A DNA stretch of 64,000 nucleotides from Planctomycetota bacterium (GCA_009691855.1 SIAI01000002.1:100636-164635), one strand, 5' to 3'. Shown: positions 17,249 to 26,324, counted from the stretch's first letter. Notes: generated by a model not told the origin, from the letters alone. Made by a program: numbers and translations.

Positions 17249-18331
17249 ATGCTGCTCGCGTCCGCGGTCGTGGCCAAGCTGCGCGAGAAGGCGGATCGCT
17301 TTCGCGAACTGACCGAGCGCCTGTCCGAGCCGGAGATCGCCGCCGATCACAAGCGAGCGGTCGCGCTGATCCGCGAGCAGGGGCTGCTGAGCGAAGTGGC
17401 CAAGCTGCGCGAGCGCTACGAGCTCTTCGTCAAGCGCCAGGCCGAGGCCGAGGCGCTGCTGGCCGACGCCAGCGCCGAGAAGGACATGCGCGAACTCGCG
17501 CGTGAGGAGCTGGCCGAGCTCGAGCAACAGGCCGCCTCCCTGGATCGCGAGATCAAGGACGCGCTCGTCTCCGATACCGAGCTGGAGCGCGACAAGGTCA
17601 TCATGGAGATCCGCGCCGGCACCGGGGGCGACGAGGCCGCGCTGTTCGTGGGCGACCTGTTGCGCATGTACCAGCGCCTGTTCGACGAGCGCGGCTGGCG
17701 CCTCGAGATGCTCTCCGGGAAGAACTCGGAACTCGGCGGCTACAAGGAGCTGGTCTTCGCCGTGAAGGGCGCGCACGCCTGGCGCTACCTGCGCTTCGAG
17801 GGCGGCGGTCATCGCGTGCAGCGCGTGCCCGAGACCGAGAGCCAGGGACGCGTGCACACCTCGGCCGCGACGGTCGCCGTGTTGGCCGAGGCCGAGGAGG
17901 TCGACCTCGACATCCGCGCCGACGACCTGCGCATCGACACGATGCGCGCCGGAGGCGCCGGCGGCCAGCACGTCAACAAGACCGAGTCGGCCGTGCGCAT
18001 CGTGCACATCCCCACCGGCACGATGGTGGTGTGCATGGACAACAAGTCGCAGCACAAGAACCGTGCCCAGGCCATGCGCATCCTGCGCGCACGGCTGTAC
18101 GAGCTGGAGCGCGAACGACTGGCCGCCGCGCGCGCCGCCGAGCGCAAGAGTCAGGTCGGCTCGGGTGACCGCTCGGAGCGCATCCGCACCTACAACTTCG
18201 CGCAGAACCGCTGCAGCGACCACCGCCTGGGCGAGAACTTCGCCCTCGACCAGGTCCTGGGCGGCAAGCTGATGCAGGTGTTGGAGGCCCTCGACGAGCG
18301 CGATCGCGAGGAGCGCATCCACAACCTGTGA
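17249..18331 (+). CDS. prfA: Peptide chain release factor 1
   Basis: 360 aa, standard RF1 length. The peptidyl-hydrolysis GGQ motif is in GGAGGQHVNKTESAVR. The stop-codon recognition tripeptide is PET within VQRVPETESQGRVHTS, where E. coli has PAT and many bacteria have PVT. The N-terminal coiled-coil (residues 1-100) and the SDHR segment near the C-terminus (QNRCSDHRLGEN) are typical. It terminates translation at UAG/UAA. The prmC start overlaps the stop by 4 bp, fitting modification of the GGQ Gln by the next gene product. Confidence 0.96.
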   Translation: MLLASAVVAKLREKADRFRELTERLSEPEIAADHKRAVALIREQGLLSEVAKLRERYELFVKRQAEAEALLADASAEKDMRELAREELAELEQQAASLDREIKDALVSDTELERDKVIMEIRAGTGGDEAALFVGDLLRMYQRLFDERGWRLEMLSGKNSELGGYKELVFAVKGAHAWRYLRFEGGGHRVQRVPETESQGRVHTSAATVAVLAEAEEVDLDIRADDLRIDTMRAGGAGGQHVNKTESAVRIVHIPTGTMVVCMDNKSQHKNRAQAMRILRARLYELERERLAAARAAERKSQVGSGDRSERIRTYNFAQNRCSDHRLGENFALDQVLGGKLMQVLEALDERDREERIHNL

Positions 18332-19212
18332 GCGCTTCGGGCGAGCCAGGGCGCGAGCCGCGCCAGGAACCGCGCACGGCGCGCGAGATGCTCGCCCGGG
18401 GCCGTGAATTCCTGGCCAAGAAGGGCGTCGAAGAGGCACGCCTGGAGGCCGAGCTGCTGGTGGCGCACGCGCTCGGCCTGGATCGCCTGCAGCTGTTTCT
18501 GGCGCTGGATCGCCCGCTGCAACGCGAGGAGATCGTGCGTGGGCGCGAGCTCCTGGCGCGGCGCGCGAAGCACGAGCCCACCGCCTACCTGACCGGCCGA
18601 CGCGAGTTCTACGGACGCGAGTTCCACGTCGGGCCGGGCGTGCTCGTGCCGCGCCCGGAGACGGAGCTGCTCGTCGATCTCGCGCGGGCGCGCCTGGCGC
18701 ACGCCGTCGCGCCGCGCATCGCCGACGTCGGCACGGGTTCGGGCTGCATCGCCGTCACGCTGGCGCTCGAGCTCCCCGGTAGCCGCGTGCACGCCGTGGA
18801 GCTCGTCCCGCGCGCGCTGGAGTACGCGCGCGCGAACGCCGAGCGGCTCGGGGCCGGGGTAGAATTCGTGCTCGGCGACGGACCGGAGGCGCTGCGCGCC
18901 AGCGGCCCGTTCGAGCTGCTGGTCTCGAATCCGCCCTACGTCGATCCGGCGGCGCGCGCGGGGCTGGCGCCGGAGGTGCGCGACTACGAGCCGGCTGAGG
19001 CGCTGTTCGCTCCAGCGGGGGAGCCGGATCACTGGGCGCGGCGCCTGATCGCCGCATGCGCGAGCTCGCTCGTGCCGGGCGGCGCTCTGCTGATCGAGCT
19101 GGGTCACGACCAGGGCGCGCGCCTGGCCGGGTGGAGCGAGCTCACCGGGCGCGTGTTTCGCGTGCATCGAGACTTCGAGCAGCTCGAGCGCGTGCTCGAG
19201 GTCGAGGTCTGA
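18328..19212 (+). CDS. prmC: Release factor glutamine N5-methyltransferase
   Basis: 294 aa from a GTG overlapping the prfA stop (GTGA). The N-terminal helical domain (AREMLARGREFLAKKG) is followed by LVPRPETELLVD, SAM motif I IADVGTGSGCIAVTLA, and the NPPY catalytic motif in LLVSNPPYVDPAAR that holds the glutamine side chain. It methylates the GGQ glutamine of RF1/RF2. It converges on the PilZ gene with a 21-bp gap. Confidence 0.95.
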   Translation: MSASGEPGREPRQEPRTAREMLARGREFLAKKGVEEARLEAELLVAHALGLDRLQLFLALDRPLQREEIVRGRELLARRAKHEPTAYLTGRREFYGREFHVGPGVLVPRPETELLVDLARARLAHAVAPRIADVGTGSGCIAVTLALELPGSRVHAVELVPRALEYARANAERLGAGVEFVLGDGPEALRASGPFELLVSNPPYVDPAARAGLAPEVRDYEPAEALFAPAGEPDHWARRLIAACASSLVPGGALLIELGHDQGARLAGWSELTGRVFRVHRDFEQLERVLEVEV

Positions 19213-19233
19213 AAGGAGCGCACCCGCGGGCGC

Positions 19234-19614
19234 TCAGGCGCTCGCCGCGGCCACGTACTCGTCCAGGCACTCGCGCTGGTCGTCGCCGAGCTCGTTCAGG
19301 AACAGCGCGATCTCGTAGTGCTCGACTCCGCGCGCCAGCGGCAAGCAGCGCACGACCACGCCGCGGCCGTCGATGCGCACAGGCACGCTGGCCGGCTGCG
19401 CGGGCAGGTCGATGCGCACCGCGAGCAGCGTCATCTCGACCAGCGGGCGGTCGAGGAAGAAACAGATCCCGGCGCGGGAGACGTCGCGCAGGCGCGCGCG
19501 GTGCGCGCCGTCGTCGAGCTGGATCGTGATCGAGCCGGCGCAGTTGGCGCGCGGGTGGGCCCGTCGCTCGCGTCCACCTTGCCCGCGAGGGGCGTGCTTC
19601 TCGTGGCTGTCCAT
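19234..19614 (-). CDS. PilZ domain protein
   Basis: 126 aa from MDSHEKHAPRGQ. PilZ hallmarks are the RxxxR switch (RERRAHPRAN) and the downstream DVSRAGICFF (D/NxSxxG). The rest is a six-stranded barrel-like pattern ending in ECLDEYVAA. It probably binds c-di-GMP and acts as a stand-alone receptor; type IV pilus motor genes are encoded about 26 kb away. It is a single-gene unit divergent from ssb. Confidence 0.8.
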   Translation of the reverse strand: MDSHEKHAPRGQGGRERRAHPRANCAGSITIQLDDGAHRARLRDVSRAGICFFLDRPLVEMTLLAVRIDLPAQPASVPVRIDGRGVVVRCLPLARGVEHYEIALFLNELGDDQRECLDEYVAAASA

Positions 19615-19723
19615 GGGCTGCGAGCGTAAGCCGCCGGAGGCCCACGTGCCACGTTCCAGCGTCGCTCTCGCCGCGGCCGCACGAGCTTCGCAGGCGCCCC
19701 ATGCAATTGGCTCGCGGGGTGGA

Positions 19724-19729
19724 TAGACT
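19724..19729 (+). promoter_or_regulatory. TAGACT box upstream of ssb
   Basis: TAGACT lies 24 bp before the ssb ATG, with a CGGGAG ribosome-binding site between. No clear -35 at 16-18 bp. It is one member of the recurrent TAnnnT boxes found before plus-strand genes here. Confidence 0.4.
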
Positions 19730-19753
19730 CCGCCTCCAGACGGGAGAACAACC

Positions 19754-20203
19754 ATGGCCAGCTTCAACAAAGTCATCCTGATGGGCAACCTGACGCGCGA
19801 CTGCGAGACGCGCTTCGGGGGCAACGGCACGGCGATCGTCAAGTTCGGGCTGGCCGTCAATCGGCGCTTCCAGGACGCCGACGGCAACTGGAAGGACCAG
19901 CCGACCTTCGTCGACGTGACGATCTTCGGCAAGCGCGGCGAGGCCTTCGCACGCTTCCACACCAAGGGCAAGCCCGCCTTCATCGAGGGCCACCTGCGCA
20001 TGGACACCTGGGATGACAAGGCGACCGGGCAGAAGCGCAGCAAGCTCTACGTCGTCGCGGACCAGTGGGAGTTCGTCGGCGCGGGTGGCGGACGCGAGGG
20101 CGGTGGCGCTGGCGGTGCTCCGGGTGGCACGCCGGCCTACGAGGGCGGCGCGGAGCCGACGATGGAGTCCTCGCCCGCCGCGATCGACGAGACGCCGTTC
20201 TGA
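19754..20203 (+). CDS. ssb: Single-stranded DNA-binding protein
   Basis: 149 aa. The OB fold begins MASFNKVILMGNLTRDCETR, with FVDVTIFGKRGEAFARF and FIEGHLRMDTWDD following. A Gly-rich linker (~residues 112-135) leads to the acidic tip IDETPF, the equivalent of the DDDIPF partner-binding tail. It coats ssDNA in replication and repair and recruits partners through the tip. A TAGACT box and good RBS precede it. The MoaD-MoaE fusion gene starts 13 bp downstream. Confidence 0.95.
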   Translation: MASFNKVILMGNLTRDCETRFGGNGTAIVKFGLAVNRRFQDADGNWKDQPTFVDVTIFGKRGEAFARFHTKGKPAFIEGHLRMDTWDDKATGQKRSKLYVVADQWEFVGAGGGREGGGAGGAPGGTPAYEGGAEPTMESSPAAIDETPF

Positions 20204-20216
20204 GCGAGGTGCGCGC

Positions 20217-20918
20217 GTGCGCCTGACGGTGCGCCTGTTCGCTAGCCTGCGCGAGCGCGCCGGATGCGAGCTGCTTGTGCTCGCGGATGTGCCGCTCGGC
20301 AGCGACGTGGCTGCGGCCAAGCACCTGCTCGAGGAGCGGCACCCCGAGCTCGGCTCGCTGCAGGCCGTGCGCGGCGTGCTGGGCACGAGCTACGTGCCCG
20401 ATTCGACGCGCGTGGTCGAGGGCGAGGAGCTGTCGCTCTTGCCGCCCGTGTCGGGCGGCGCCGGCGAGGATGCCGAGCTGGCGCGCGGCGTGTTCGAGCT
20501 GTGGGCCGACGCGCTCGACCCGGCCCAGGCCCAGCGGCGCGTCGAGCATCCCGCCTGTGGCGCGGTGGTGCTGTTTACCGGCAACACGCGCGAGCGCAAC
20601 CGCGAGCAGGACGTGCTGCGCCTCGACTACGAGGCCTTCGCGGCCATGGCCCAGAGCGAGATGGCGCACATCTTCGAGGACGCGCGCGCGCGTTTTGTGC
20701 GCGAGGACGCGACGCGCGAGCTGCGCATGCTCGTCTTGCACCGCACCGGCACCGTAGCGGTGGGGCAGCCGGCGGTGGTCGTGGCCGTCGCCAGTCCGCA
20801 CCGCGAGGCGGCGTTTCAGGCGGCGCACTTCCTGATCGACGAGCTCAAGGCGCGCGTGCCGCTGTGGAAGAAAGAGATCTACACCGACGGCCACCACTGG
20901 ATCGGTGAGCGCGCCTGA
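20217..20918 (+). CDS. MoaD-MoaE fusion, molybdopterin synthase
   Basis: 233 aa from GTG. Residues 1-~85 are a MoaD ubiquitin-like domain (MRLTVRLFASLRERAG ... LSLLPPVSGG) with the di-Gly at 80-81. Residues ~90-233 are MoaE (GAVVLFTGNTRERNR; HRTGTVAVGQPAVVVAV; HREAAFQAAHFLIDELK; VPLWKKEIYTDG, with the catalytic lysines). Molybdopterin synthase inserts two sulfurs into cPMP using the MoaD C-terminal thiocarboxylate. Here the di-Gly is internal, so either cleavage frees it or a second MoaD exists. Such fusions (MoaX) are known in mycobacteria. Confidence 0.92.
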   Translation: MRLTVRLFASLRERAGCELLVLADVPLGSDVAAAKHLLEERHPELGSLQAVRGVLGTSYVPDSTRVVEGEELSLLPPVSGGAGEDAELARGVFELWADALDPAQAQRRVEHPACGAVVLFTGNTRERNREQDVLRLDYEAFAAMAQSEMAHIFEDARARFVREDATRELRMLVLHRTGTVAVGQPAVVVAVASPHREAAFQAAHFLIDELKARVPLWKKEIYTDGHHWIGERA

Positions 20919-20978
20919 CGGGCGTGCGTCTGGAAGCCTGGGCCACGGCTGCAGACGATCGCCCCCACGCTCGCGATC

Positions 20979-21615
20979 GTGGTCGTGCCTGTCACGCCCC
21001 TCCAGCAGAACGCCGGTGTCTTGCGCTGCACGCAGACGGGGCGCGGCGCACTGGTCGACCCGGGCGGCGAGCTTGAGCGGCTGCTGGCCGGGGTCGAGCG
21101 CGCGGGGTCGAGCTGGAGAAGTTCCTGCTCACGCACGGACACATCGATCACGCCGGCGCCACGGCCGAGCAAGCCGCACGCTTGTCCTGCCGCTCGAAGG
21201 GCCGCAGCGCGAGGAGCCTTTCTGGATCGAGATGCCCACCCAGCAGGCCGAGAGGTTCGGCCTCGGCCCGACGCGGAGCTTCGAGCCCGACCGCTGGCTG
21301 AAGGGCGGCGACACGGTGCGCGTGGGCGCGCTCGCCTTGGAGGTGCGCCACTGCTCCGGGCACACGCCCGGACACGTGGTCTTCTTCCACGGGCCGTCGC
21401 GCTTCGCGCTGGTCGGCGAGGTGTTGTTCCAGGGCTCGAGCGTACGCACGGACTGCCCCGTGGCGCCTGCGACACGCTGATCCGCTCGATCCAGGAACAG
21501 CCGCTGCCGCTGGGACGACGTGCGCTTCCTGCCCCGCCACGGGCCGATATCCATGCTCGAACGCGAGCGCTAGGCCAACCCGTTCCTGATCGATCCCGAG
21601 TCCGGGAGGACGTAG
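20979..21615 (+). pseudogene. MBL-fold hydrolase (YcbL/GloB-like), multiply frameshifted
   Basis: Read across frames, this is a full metallo-beta-lactamase-fold hydrolase: VVPVTPLQQNAGVLRC at the start, ALVDPGGELERLL, metal motif LLTHGHIDHAGATAEQA, LPLEGPQREEPFW, DRWLKGGDTVRVG, HCSGHTPGHVVFF, SIQEQPLPLG, DDVRFLPRHGPISMLERER. The pieces lie in three reading frames with shifts near 21107, 21180, 21463 and 21513, and an in-frame TAG at 21571-21573 precedes the typical ANPFL end. Either the gene is decayed or this stretch carries several sequencing errors. It is the only broken gene I found in the window. Confidence 0.78.
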
Positions 21616-21694
21616 CGCTGCGGCGCTCGGCGGGGTCGTGCTCGTCCGCGAGAGAGCGCGTTGCTAGGCTTCGCGGCCTTCCGGAGAGCCCTGC

Positions 21695-23392
21695 ATGAAC
21701 GTCGGTGAAGTCAGTCTGAATCTCGAAGGCGTCGAGCGCGAAGAGCTCGAGGTCGACGTGCTGGTCGTCGGCGCCGGCCCGGCGGGTCTGGCGACCGCCA
21801 TCCAGCTCAAGCGCCTGCTCACCCAGGCCGGCAAGGCCGAGGCCTCGCTGCTGGTGCTCGAGAAGGCCGAGGAGGTCGGCTACCACATCCTCTCGGGCGC
21901 GGTCATGGACCCGAAGGGCATGCAGGAGCTGTTCCCCGACTGGCTGGAGAAGGGCTGCCCGGTCGAAAGCGCGGTGACCTTCGACTGCGTGGACTACCTG
22001 AAGCGGAACGGCGGCAAGCAGCGCCTGACCGGCATGCTCGTCCCGCCGCCGCTCCAGAACCACGGCAACTCGATCGTCAGCCTGTACCGCGTCGTGCGCT
22101 GGCTGAAGGAACAGGCCGAGGCACTCGGCATCGACGTCTACCCGGGGTTTGCCGGCGCGAGCGTGAACTACGACGGCCGGCGCGTCATCGGCGTGCAGAC
22201 GCGCGACGCCGGCATCGACAAGCACGGCGTCAAGAAGGCGCAGTTCCAGCCGGGGATGAACATCAAGGCCAAGGTGACCGTGTTCGCCGAGGGCACGCGC
22301 GGCTCGCTCGCCAAGGGCTTGGTCGCCAAGCTCGGCCTGGACGCGGGCAAGAACCACCAGCTATACGAGACCGGCATCAAGGAGATCTGGCGCATCCCCG
22401 AGGCGCGCGCCAAGGAGCTGCGGGGCAGCGTGATCCACACCCTGGGCGCGCCGCTCGGCACCTCGGGCCACGGCGGCGGCTGGATCTACGGCCTCTCCGA
22501 GAACCGGCTCTCGATCGGCTACGTGGTCGGGCTCGACCACCCCGACGTGAAGCTCGACCCGCACGCGCTGTTCACGCAGTGGAAGCAGCACCCGGAGGTC
22601 GCCGCTCTGCTCACGGGTGGCGAGATCCTGCGCTACGGCGCGAAGACCATCCCCGGCGGCGGCTACTTCGCGATGCCCAAGCTCTACGGCGACGGCTTCG
22701 TGTTGGTCGGCGACTCGGGCGGCTTCGTCAACATGTCGCGCCTGAAGGGCATCCACCTCGGGCTGAAGTCCGGGCTGCTGGCGGCCGAGGCCATCGCCGA
22801 GGCGCTGGGCAAGGACGACACCTCGGAACGGCAACTCGCGAGCTACAGCGCGCGCTTCGAGGCTTCGTGGGCGCGGGAGGAGCTCTACCGCGTGCGCAAC
22901 TTCCGCCAGGCCTTCCAGGCGGGCTTCTTCGCCGGACTGATCGACGCCGCGGTGCAGCAGGTCACGCGCGGACGCGGGCTGGTCGCGCGCCGGATGGCGC
23001 ACGCCGACCACGAGACGCGCCGGCCGCTGCGGGCCGCGCGCTTCGAGAAGCCGACTTTCGACGGCAAGTTCGCGCTCGACAAGTTGACCGACGTCTACCA
23101 CTCGGGCGCGGTACACCAGGAGGACCAGCCGGCGCACCTCGTGGTGCGCGACCCGGACCTGTGCATTACGCGCTGCACGCAGGAGTTCGGCAATCCTTGC
23201 CAGCACTTCTGTCCGGCCGCGGTCTACGAATGGCCGTACGCGAGCGCGGCCGAAGCCCGCGCCAAGGGCGGCGTGGTGATCAACTTCTCGAACTGCGTGC
23301 ACTGCAAGACGTGCGACGTGGCTGACCCGTACCAGATCATCGAGTGGACCGTGCCCGAGGGCGGCGGCGGTCCGAAGTACATCGACATGTGA
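21695..23392 (+). CDS. Electron transfer flavoprotein-ubiquinone oxidoreductase
   Basis: 565 aa. The FAD Rossmann motif DVLVVGAGPAGLATAIQL is near residue 20. GYHILSGAVMDPKGMQEL and GGGWIYGLSENRLSIGYV are ETF-QO blocks, and FVLVGDSGGFVNMSRLKGIH is the second FAD motif. The C-terminal [4Fe-4S] domain has four cysteines in CTQEFGNPCQHFCPAAVYEW and the CVHCKTCDVADPYQIIEW motif. A hydrophobic helix near AFQAGFFAGLIDAAVQQ suggests peripheral membrane association. It passes electrons from ETF (fatty acid and amino acid oxidation) to quinone. etfA and etfB are not nearby. TAGGCT at 21665 may be its -10. Confidence 0.95.
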   Translation: MNVGEVSLNLEGVEREELEVDVLVVGAGPAGLATAIQLKRLLTQAGKAEASLLVLEKAEEVGYHILSGAVMDPKGMQELFPDWLEKGCPVESAVTFDCVDYLKRNGGKQRLTGMLVPPPLQNHGNSIVSLYRVVRWLKEQAEALGIDVYPGFAGASVNYDGRRVIGVQTRDAGIDKHGVKKAQFQPGMNIKAKVTVFAEGTRGSLAKGLVAKLGLDAGKNHQLYETGIKEIWRIPEARAKELRGSVIHTLGAPLGTSGHGGGWIYGLSENRLSIGYVVGLDHPDVKLDPHALFTQWKQHPEVAALLTGGEILRYGAKTIPGGGYFAMPKLYGDGFVLVGDSGGFVNMSRLKGIHLGLKSGLLAAEAIAEALGKDDTSERQLASYSARFEASWAREELYRVRNFRQAFQAGFFAGLIDAAVQQVTRGRGLVARRMAHADHETRRPLRAARFEKPTFDGKFALDKLTDVYHSGAVHQEDQPAHLVVRDPDLCITRCTQEFGNPCQHFCPAAVYEWPYASAAEARAKGGVVINFSNCVHCKTCDVADPYQIIEWTVPEGGGGPKYIDM

Positions 23393-23415
23393 GCCGCGCC
23401 CGGCCACGCCACCCC

Positions 23416-24915
23416 ATGAAACTGCTCGTTCAGGACACCCGTTCCGTTCCGCGCTGCGATCTCTTGGCCGTGCTCGGTGCGCAGGGCGAAGCGCACGGCA
23501 TGCCGCGCGGGGTCACGGTGCCCAAGCTCGCGCGCAGCGCTTTCAAGGGTGAGTTTCGCGAGGCGCGCTTGACCGATGCGCTCGCCGGGCCGGCCGCGCG
23601 CTTTCTGCAGATCGGCCTGGGCAAGCGCGGCGACGTGGACGCCGAACGTCTGCGGCGCGCGGCCGCGATCGCGGTGCGCAAGGCCGAGACGGTGCGTGCG
23701 CCGAGGCTCGTGCTGTGGCTCGAGCGCGAACTGTTCGCGAAGTGCGGTGTCGCGGCCGGAGCCCAAGCCCTGGCCGAGGGCTGCGTGCTCGGCAGCTATG
23801 CGCTGCGACGCTGGAAGAGCAAGCCCAAGGGACCCTACCTCACGCAGGTGACGCTGTGCGGCTCGGGCGCCGAGTTCGTGCGCGCGGCGCGGAAGGGCGA
23901 GCCCATCGCGCGCGCCAACACGTACACGCGCGAGTTGCAGGACACGCCGGCGAACCTGATGCGTCCGCGCGAGCTGGTTGCCGCCGCCCAGGCGTTGGCC
24001 CGCGCCGATCGGCGCCTCAGCGTGCGCATCCTGGACGAGAAGGCCGCCGCGCGCCTCGGCATGGGCGCCTTCGTCTCGGTCGGCAAGGGCTCGGAGGAAC
24101 CGAGCTACCTGATCCACCTGACGCGCAAGCCCGCCGGGCGTGCGCGCGGGCGCATCGCGCTGGTGGGCAAGGGCCTGACCTTCGACGCCGGCGGCATCAG
24201 CCTGAAGCCCTCCGCCAAGATGGAGGAGATGAAGTACGACATGTCCGGCGGCGCGGCCGTGTTGGGTGTGTTCCACGCGCTGCGCGCGCTCGACCTGCCG
24301 CTGGAGGTGCACGGCATCGTGGCCGCGGCCGAGAACCTGCCCGACGGCGACGCCAACAAGCCCGGCGACCTGGTGACGGCCATGAATGGCACCACGATCG
24401 AGATCCTGAACACGGATGCCGAGGGCCGACTCGTGCTGGCCGACGCGTTGGTCTACACCGAGAGGCGTGTGAAGCCCGACGCGATCGTGGACCTGGCCAC
24501 GCTGACCGGCGCGGTGATCACCGCCCTCGGACACGAGCTCACCGGGGTGATGGGCAACGACGAGCGGCTGCGCGACGAGCTCCTGGCCGCCGGCAAGGTC
24601 TGTGGCGAAGTGTGCTGGCCTCTGCCGTTGCTCGAGCAGCACAAGGACCACATGAAGGGCACCCTGGCCGACCTCAAGAACATCAACTCCGGGCAGGGCG
24701 CGGGCGCCTCGGCCGGCGCCGCGTTCTTGTCGCATTTCGTGGGCAAAACGCCCTGGGCGCACCTCGACATCGCCGGCAGCGCGTGGGGTACGGACGAGCG
24801 CGACTATCAGGGCGGCAGCGGGGGCACCGGCGTCGGCGTGCGCCTCCTGCTCGCCTGGCTGGAGCAGCGCGCTGGCGCCCCGCCCAGGCGGCTCGCGCGC
24901 GGCTCGCGCGCGTGA
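23416..24915 (+). CDS. pepA: Leucyl aminopeptidase (M17 family)
   Basis: 499 aa from MKLLVQDTRSVPR. The C-terminal catalytic domain has the two-metal motifs: VGKGLTFDAGGISLKPS, KYDMSGGAAVLG, NLPDGDANKPGD and the signature NTDAEGRLVLADAL, with DLATLTGAVITALG following. The N-terminal alpha/beta domain is about 165 residues. M17 enzymes are hexameric zinc or manganese aminopeptidases that remove N-terminal residues; some also bind DNA. It starts 23 bp after the ETF-QO gene. Confidence 0.94.
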   Translation: MKLLVQDTRSVPRCDLLAVLGAQGEAHGMPRGVTVPKLARSAFKGEFREARLTDALAGPAARFLQIGLGKRGDVDAERLRRAAAIAVRKAETVRAPRLVLWLERELFAKCGVAAGAQALAEGCVLGSYALRRWKSKPKGPYLTQVTLCGSGAEFVRAARKGEPIARANTYTRELQDTPANLMRPRELVAAAQALARADRRLSVRILDEKAAARLGMGAFVSVGKGSEEPSYLIHLTRKPAGRARGRIALVGKGLTFDAGGISLKPSAKMEEMKYDMSGGAAVLGVFHALRALDLPLEVHGIVAAAENLPDGDANKPGDLVTAMNGTTIEILNTDAEGRLVLADALVYTERRVKPDAIVDLATLTGAVITALGHELTGVMGNDERLRDELLAAGKVCGEVCWPLPLLEQHKDHMKGTLADLKNINSGQGAGASAGAAFLSHFVGKTPWAHLDIAGSAWGTDERDYQGGSGGTGVGVRLLLAWLEQRAGAPPRRLARGSRA

Positions 24916-25036
24916 GCCCGGCGCCCACGACCTCCACATTCGCGACCCGATCTACCGCACGAGGCTTGAGCCGGACGCGCGCGCTGCGTATCACAGAGCG
25001 CATCGACCTCCTCCAGGCCCTTCCGCCCTCGTCGCC

Positions 25037-25300
25037 ATGGACCGCACGCGAACCACGGGAACCCAGCCCAATCGTCTCGAGCGCACGCTCTCGCATCTGA
25101 AGATCGTCTCGCGCCTGCTGGGCCACGAATTGCACACCCAGAACGCGCCGCGACTGTCCTTCAGCCGCGAGGAAATCGTCGAGATCCAGACCAGCATCGA
25201 CCTCTTCATCGAGGACGCGCTCAAGAGCGCGCGCGGCACGCCTGGCGGGCAGACGCGCGAGGTCGAGATCCCTACGGTCGAGGCGCGGGTCAGCAACTAG
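25037..25300 (+). CDS. Small hypothetical protein
   Basis: 87 aa from ATG. The middle is probably two helices (LERTLSHLKIVSRLLGHEL and REEIVEIQTSIDLFIEDAL) with a charged N-terminus and a short tail. No signal peptide or recognised domain. Composition is protein-like (balanced Ile, Leu, Glu, Ser), unlike the Arg/Ala/Pro-rich spurious frames of this genome. It lies 15 bp before the FtsQ-like gene on the same strand. The preceding 121-bp gap shows no feature. Confidence 0.6.
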   Translation: MDRTRTTGTQPNRLERTLSHLKIVSRLLGHELHTQNAPRLSFSREEIVEIQTSIDLFIEDALKSARGTPGGQTREVEIPTVEARVSN

Positions 25301-25315
25301 ACCGGCGCTCCGGGC

Positions 25316-26320
25316 ATGGAGACCGGTACGCAAGCGTCCCCGGCGAAGCCGCCGCGCGTTCCGTTGCACCTCGTGCCGGCGCTGCTGGCGCTGAGTGCGG
25401 TGGGCGGCCTGGCCTGGGCCCACAGCGTGCGCCTGGCCCTCGGCGCGCCCGAGCTGGCTCCCGGGCAGAGCGCCTGGATCGATCCCGCCGAGGTGCGCGT
25501 GGTCCAGGTGCCCGCTTGGGCCGACCCGCGCTGGATCGAGCGCCTGCAGGCGCGCCTGGCCGAGTTCCCGCCGTTCGAGGCCGGCAGGCCCCAGGGCACG
25601 CTCGAGCTGGCGGCCGACCTGGCACGCTTCTCCTTCGTCGAGCGCGTCGAGCGTTGCGAAGCCGATCCCGACGGTGGCCTGGCCATTGAACTGGTGCTGC
25701 GCGAACCCGTGGCCTGCATCCCCGTGCGCGGCGCGTTCGCGCTGGTGGACGAGGACGGCGTCGTGCTGGAAGGCCTGTGGCCGCTGCCGCCGCGTCTGGG
25801 GCGCGCCTTCTTGCCGGTGCTCGGCCCGCTGGAGGATCCGCTGTTCGCCCGCGCGCGCGCCGGCGACTGGCTGGTCGAGCCGGAGCACCGGGACGCGCTC
25901 GACGTGGCTCTGTCGCTGGCCCAGAACCTGGGCGAGGACGAGCGTGCCGAGCTCGGCCGGATCTGGATCGACGCGCGTGAGGCGCGCGGCGCCACGGTGC
26001 AGCAACCCGGAGTGCGTCTGGAGCTCGAAGGCGAGCGTAGCGCGCTGTTTGGCCGCACGCCCTCGAGCGGCGAGCCGGGCGAGCTCTCCGCCGCCGCCAA
26101 GTGGAGCGCGTTGTCGCGCGCGCTGCGGCTCTTCGCTTCCGACCCGGCGCGCTACGACTGGGAGCGCGTCGATCTGCGCTGGGATCGTCCGGACCTCGCC
26201 CTGCGCAACGCTCCGACCGTGGCGTCGGTCGAGCCCGCGGCCACCGGGCCGCATTCCGCGCGCGTCAGCTCCGGGCACAGTGTGCGCGCCGCGGACGACG
26301 GGCGACCCCGCGTGAGGTAA
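25316..26320 (+). CDS. Single-pass membrane protein, FtsQ/DivIB-like
   Basis: 334 aa. A short cytoplasmic N-terminus is followed by one hydrophobic helix (VPLHLVPALLALSAVGGLAW, residues ~15-34). The periplasmic part contains LELAADLARFSFVERVE like a POTRA module, then REPVACIPVRGAFALVDEDG, close to the FtsQ pattern RxPxA...LVDxxGxV, and near the end VDLRWDRPDLALR, like the IDLR(Y/W) strand of FtsQ. I infer a divisome-like scaffold, but the match rests on pattern recognition and no ftsA, ftsZ or ftsW gene is adjacent. It is followed 4 bp later by a membrane protein. Confidence 0.5.
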   Translation: METGTQASPAKPPRVPLHLVPALLALSAVGGLAWAHSVRLALGAPELAPGQSAWIDPAEVRVVQVPAWADPRWIERLQARLAEFPPFEAGRPQGTLELAADLARFSFVERVERCEADPDGGLAIELVLREPVACIPVRGAFALVDEDGVVLEGLWPLPPRLGRAFLPVLGPLEDPLFARARAGDWLVEPEHRDALDVALSLAQNLGEDERAELGRIWIDAREARGATVQQPGVRLELEGERSALFGRTPSSGEPGELSAAAKWSALSRALRLFASDPARYDWERVDLRWDRPDLALRNAPTVASVEPAATGPHSARVSSGHSVRAADDGRPRVR

Positions 26321-26324
26321 CGTC

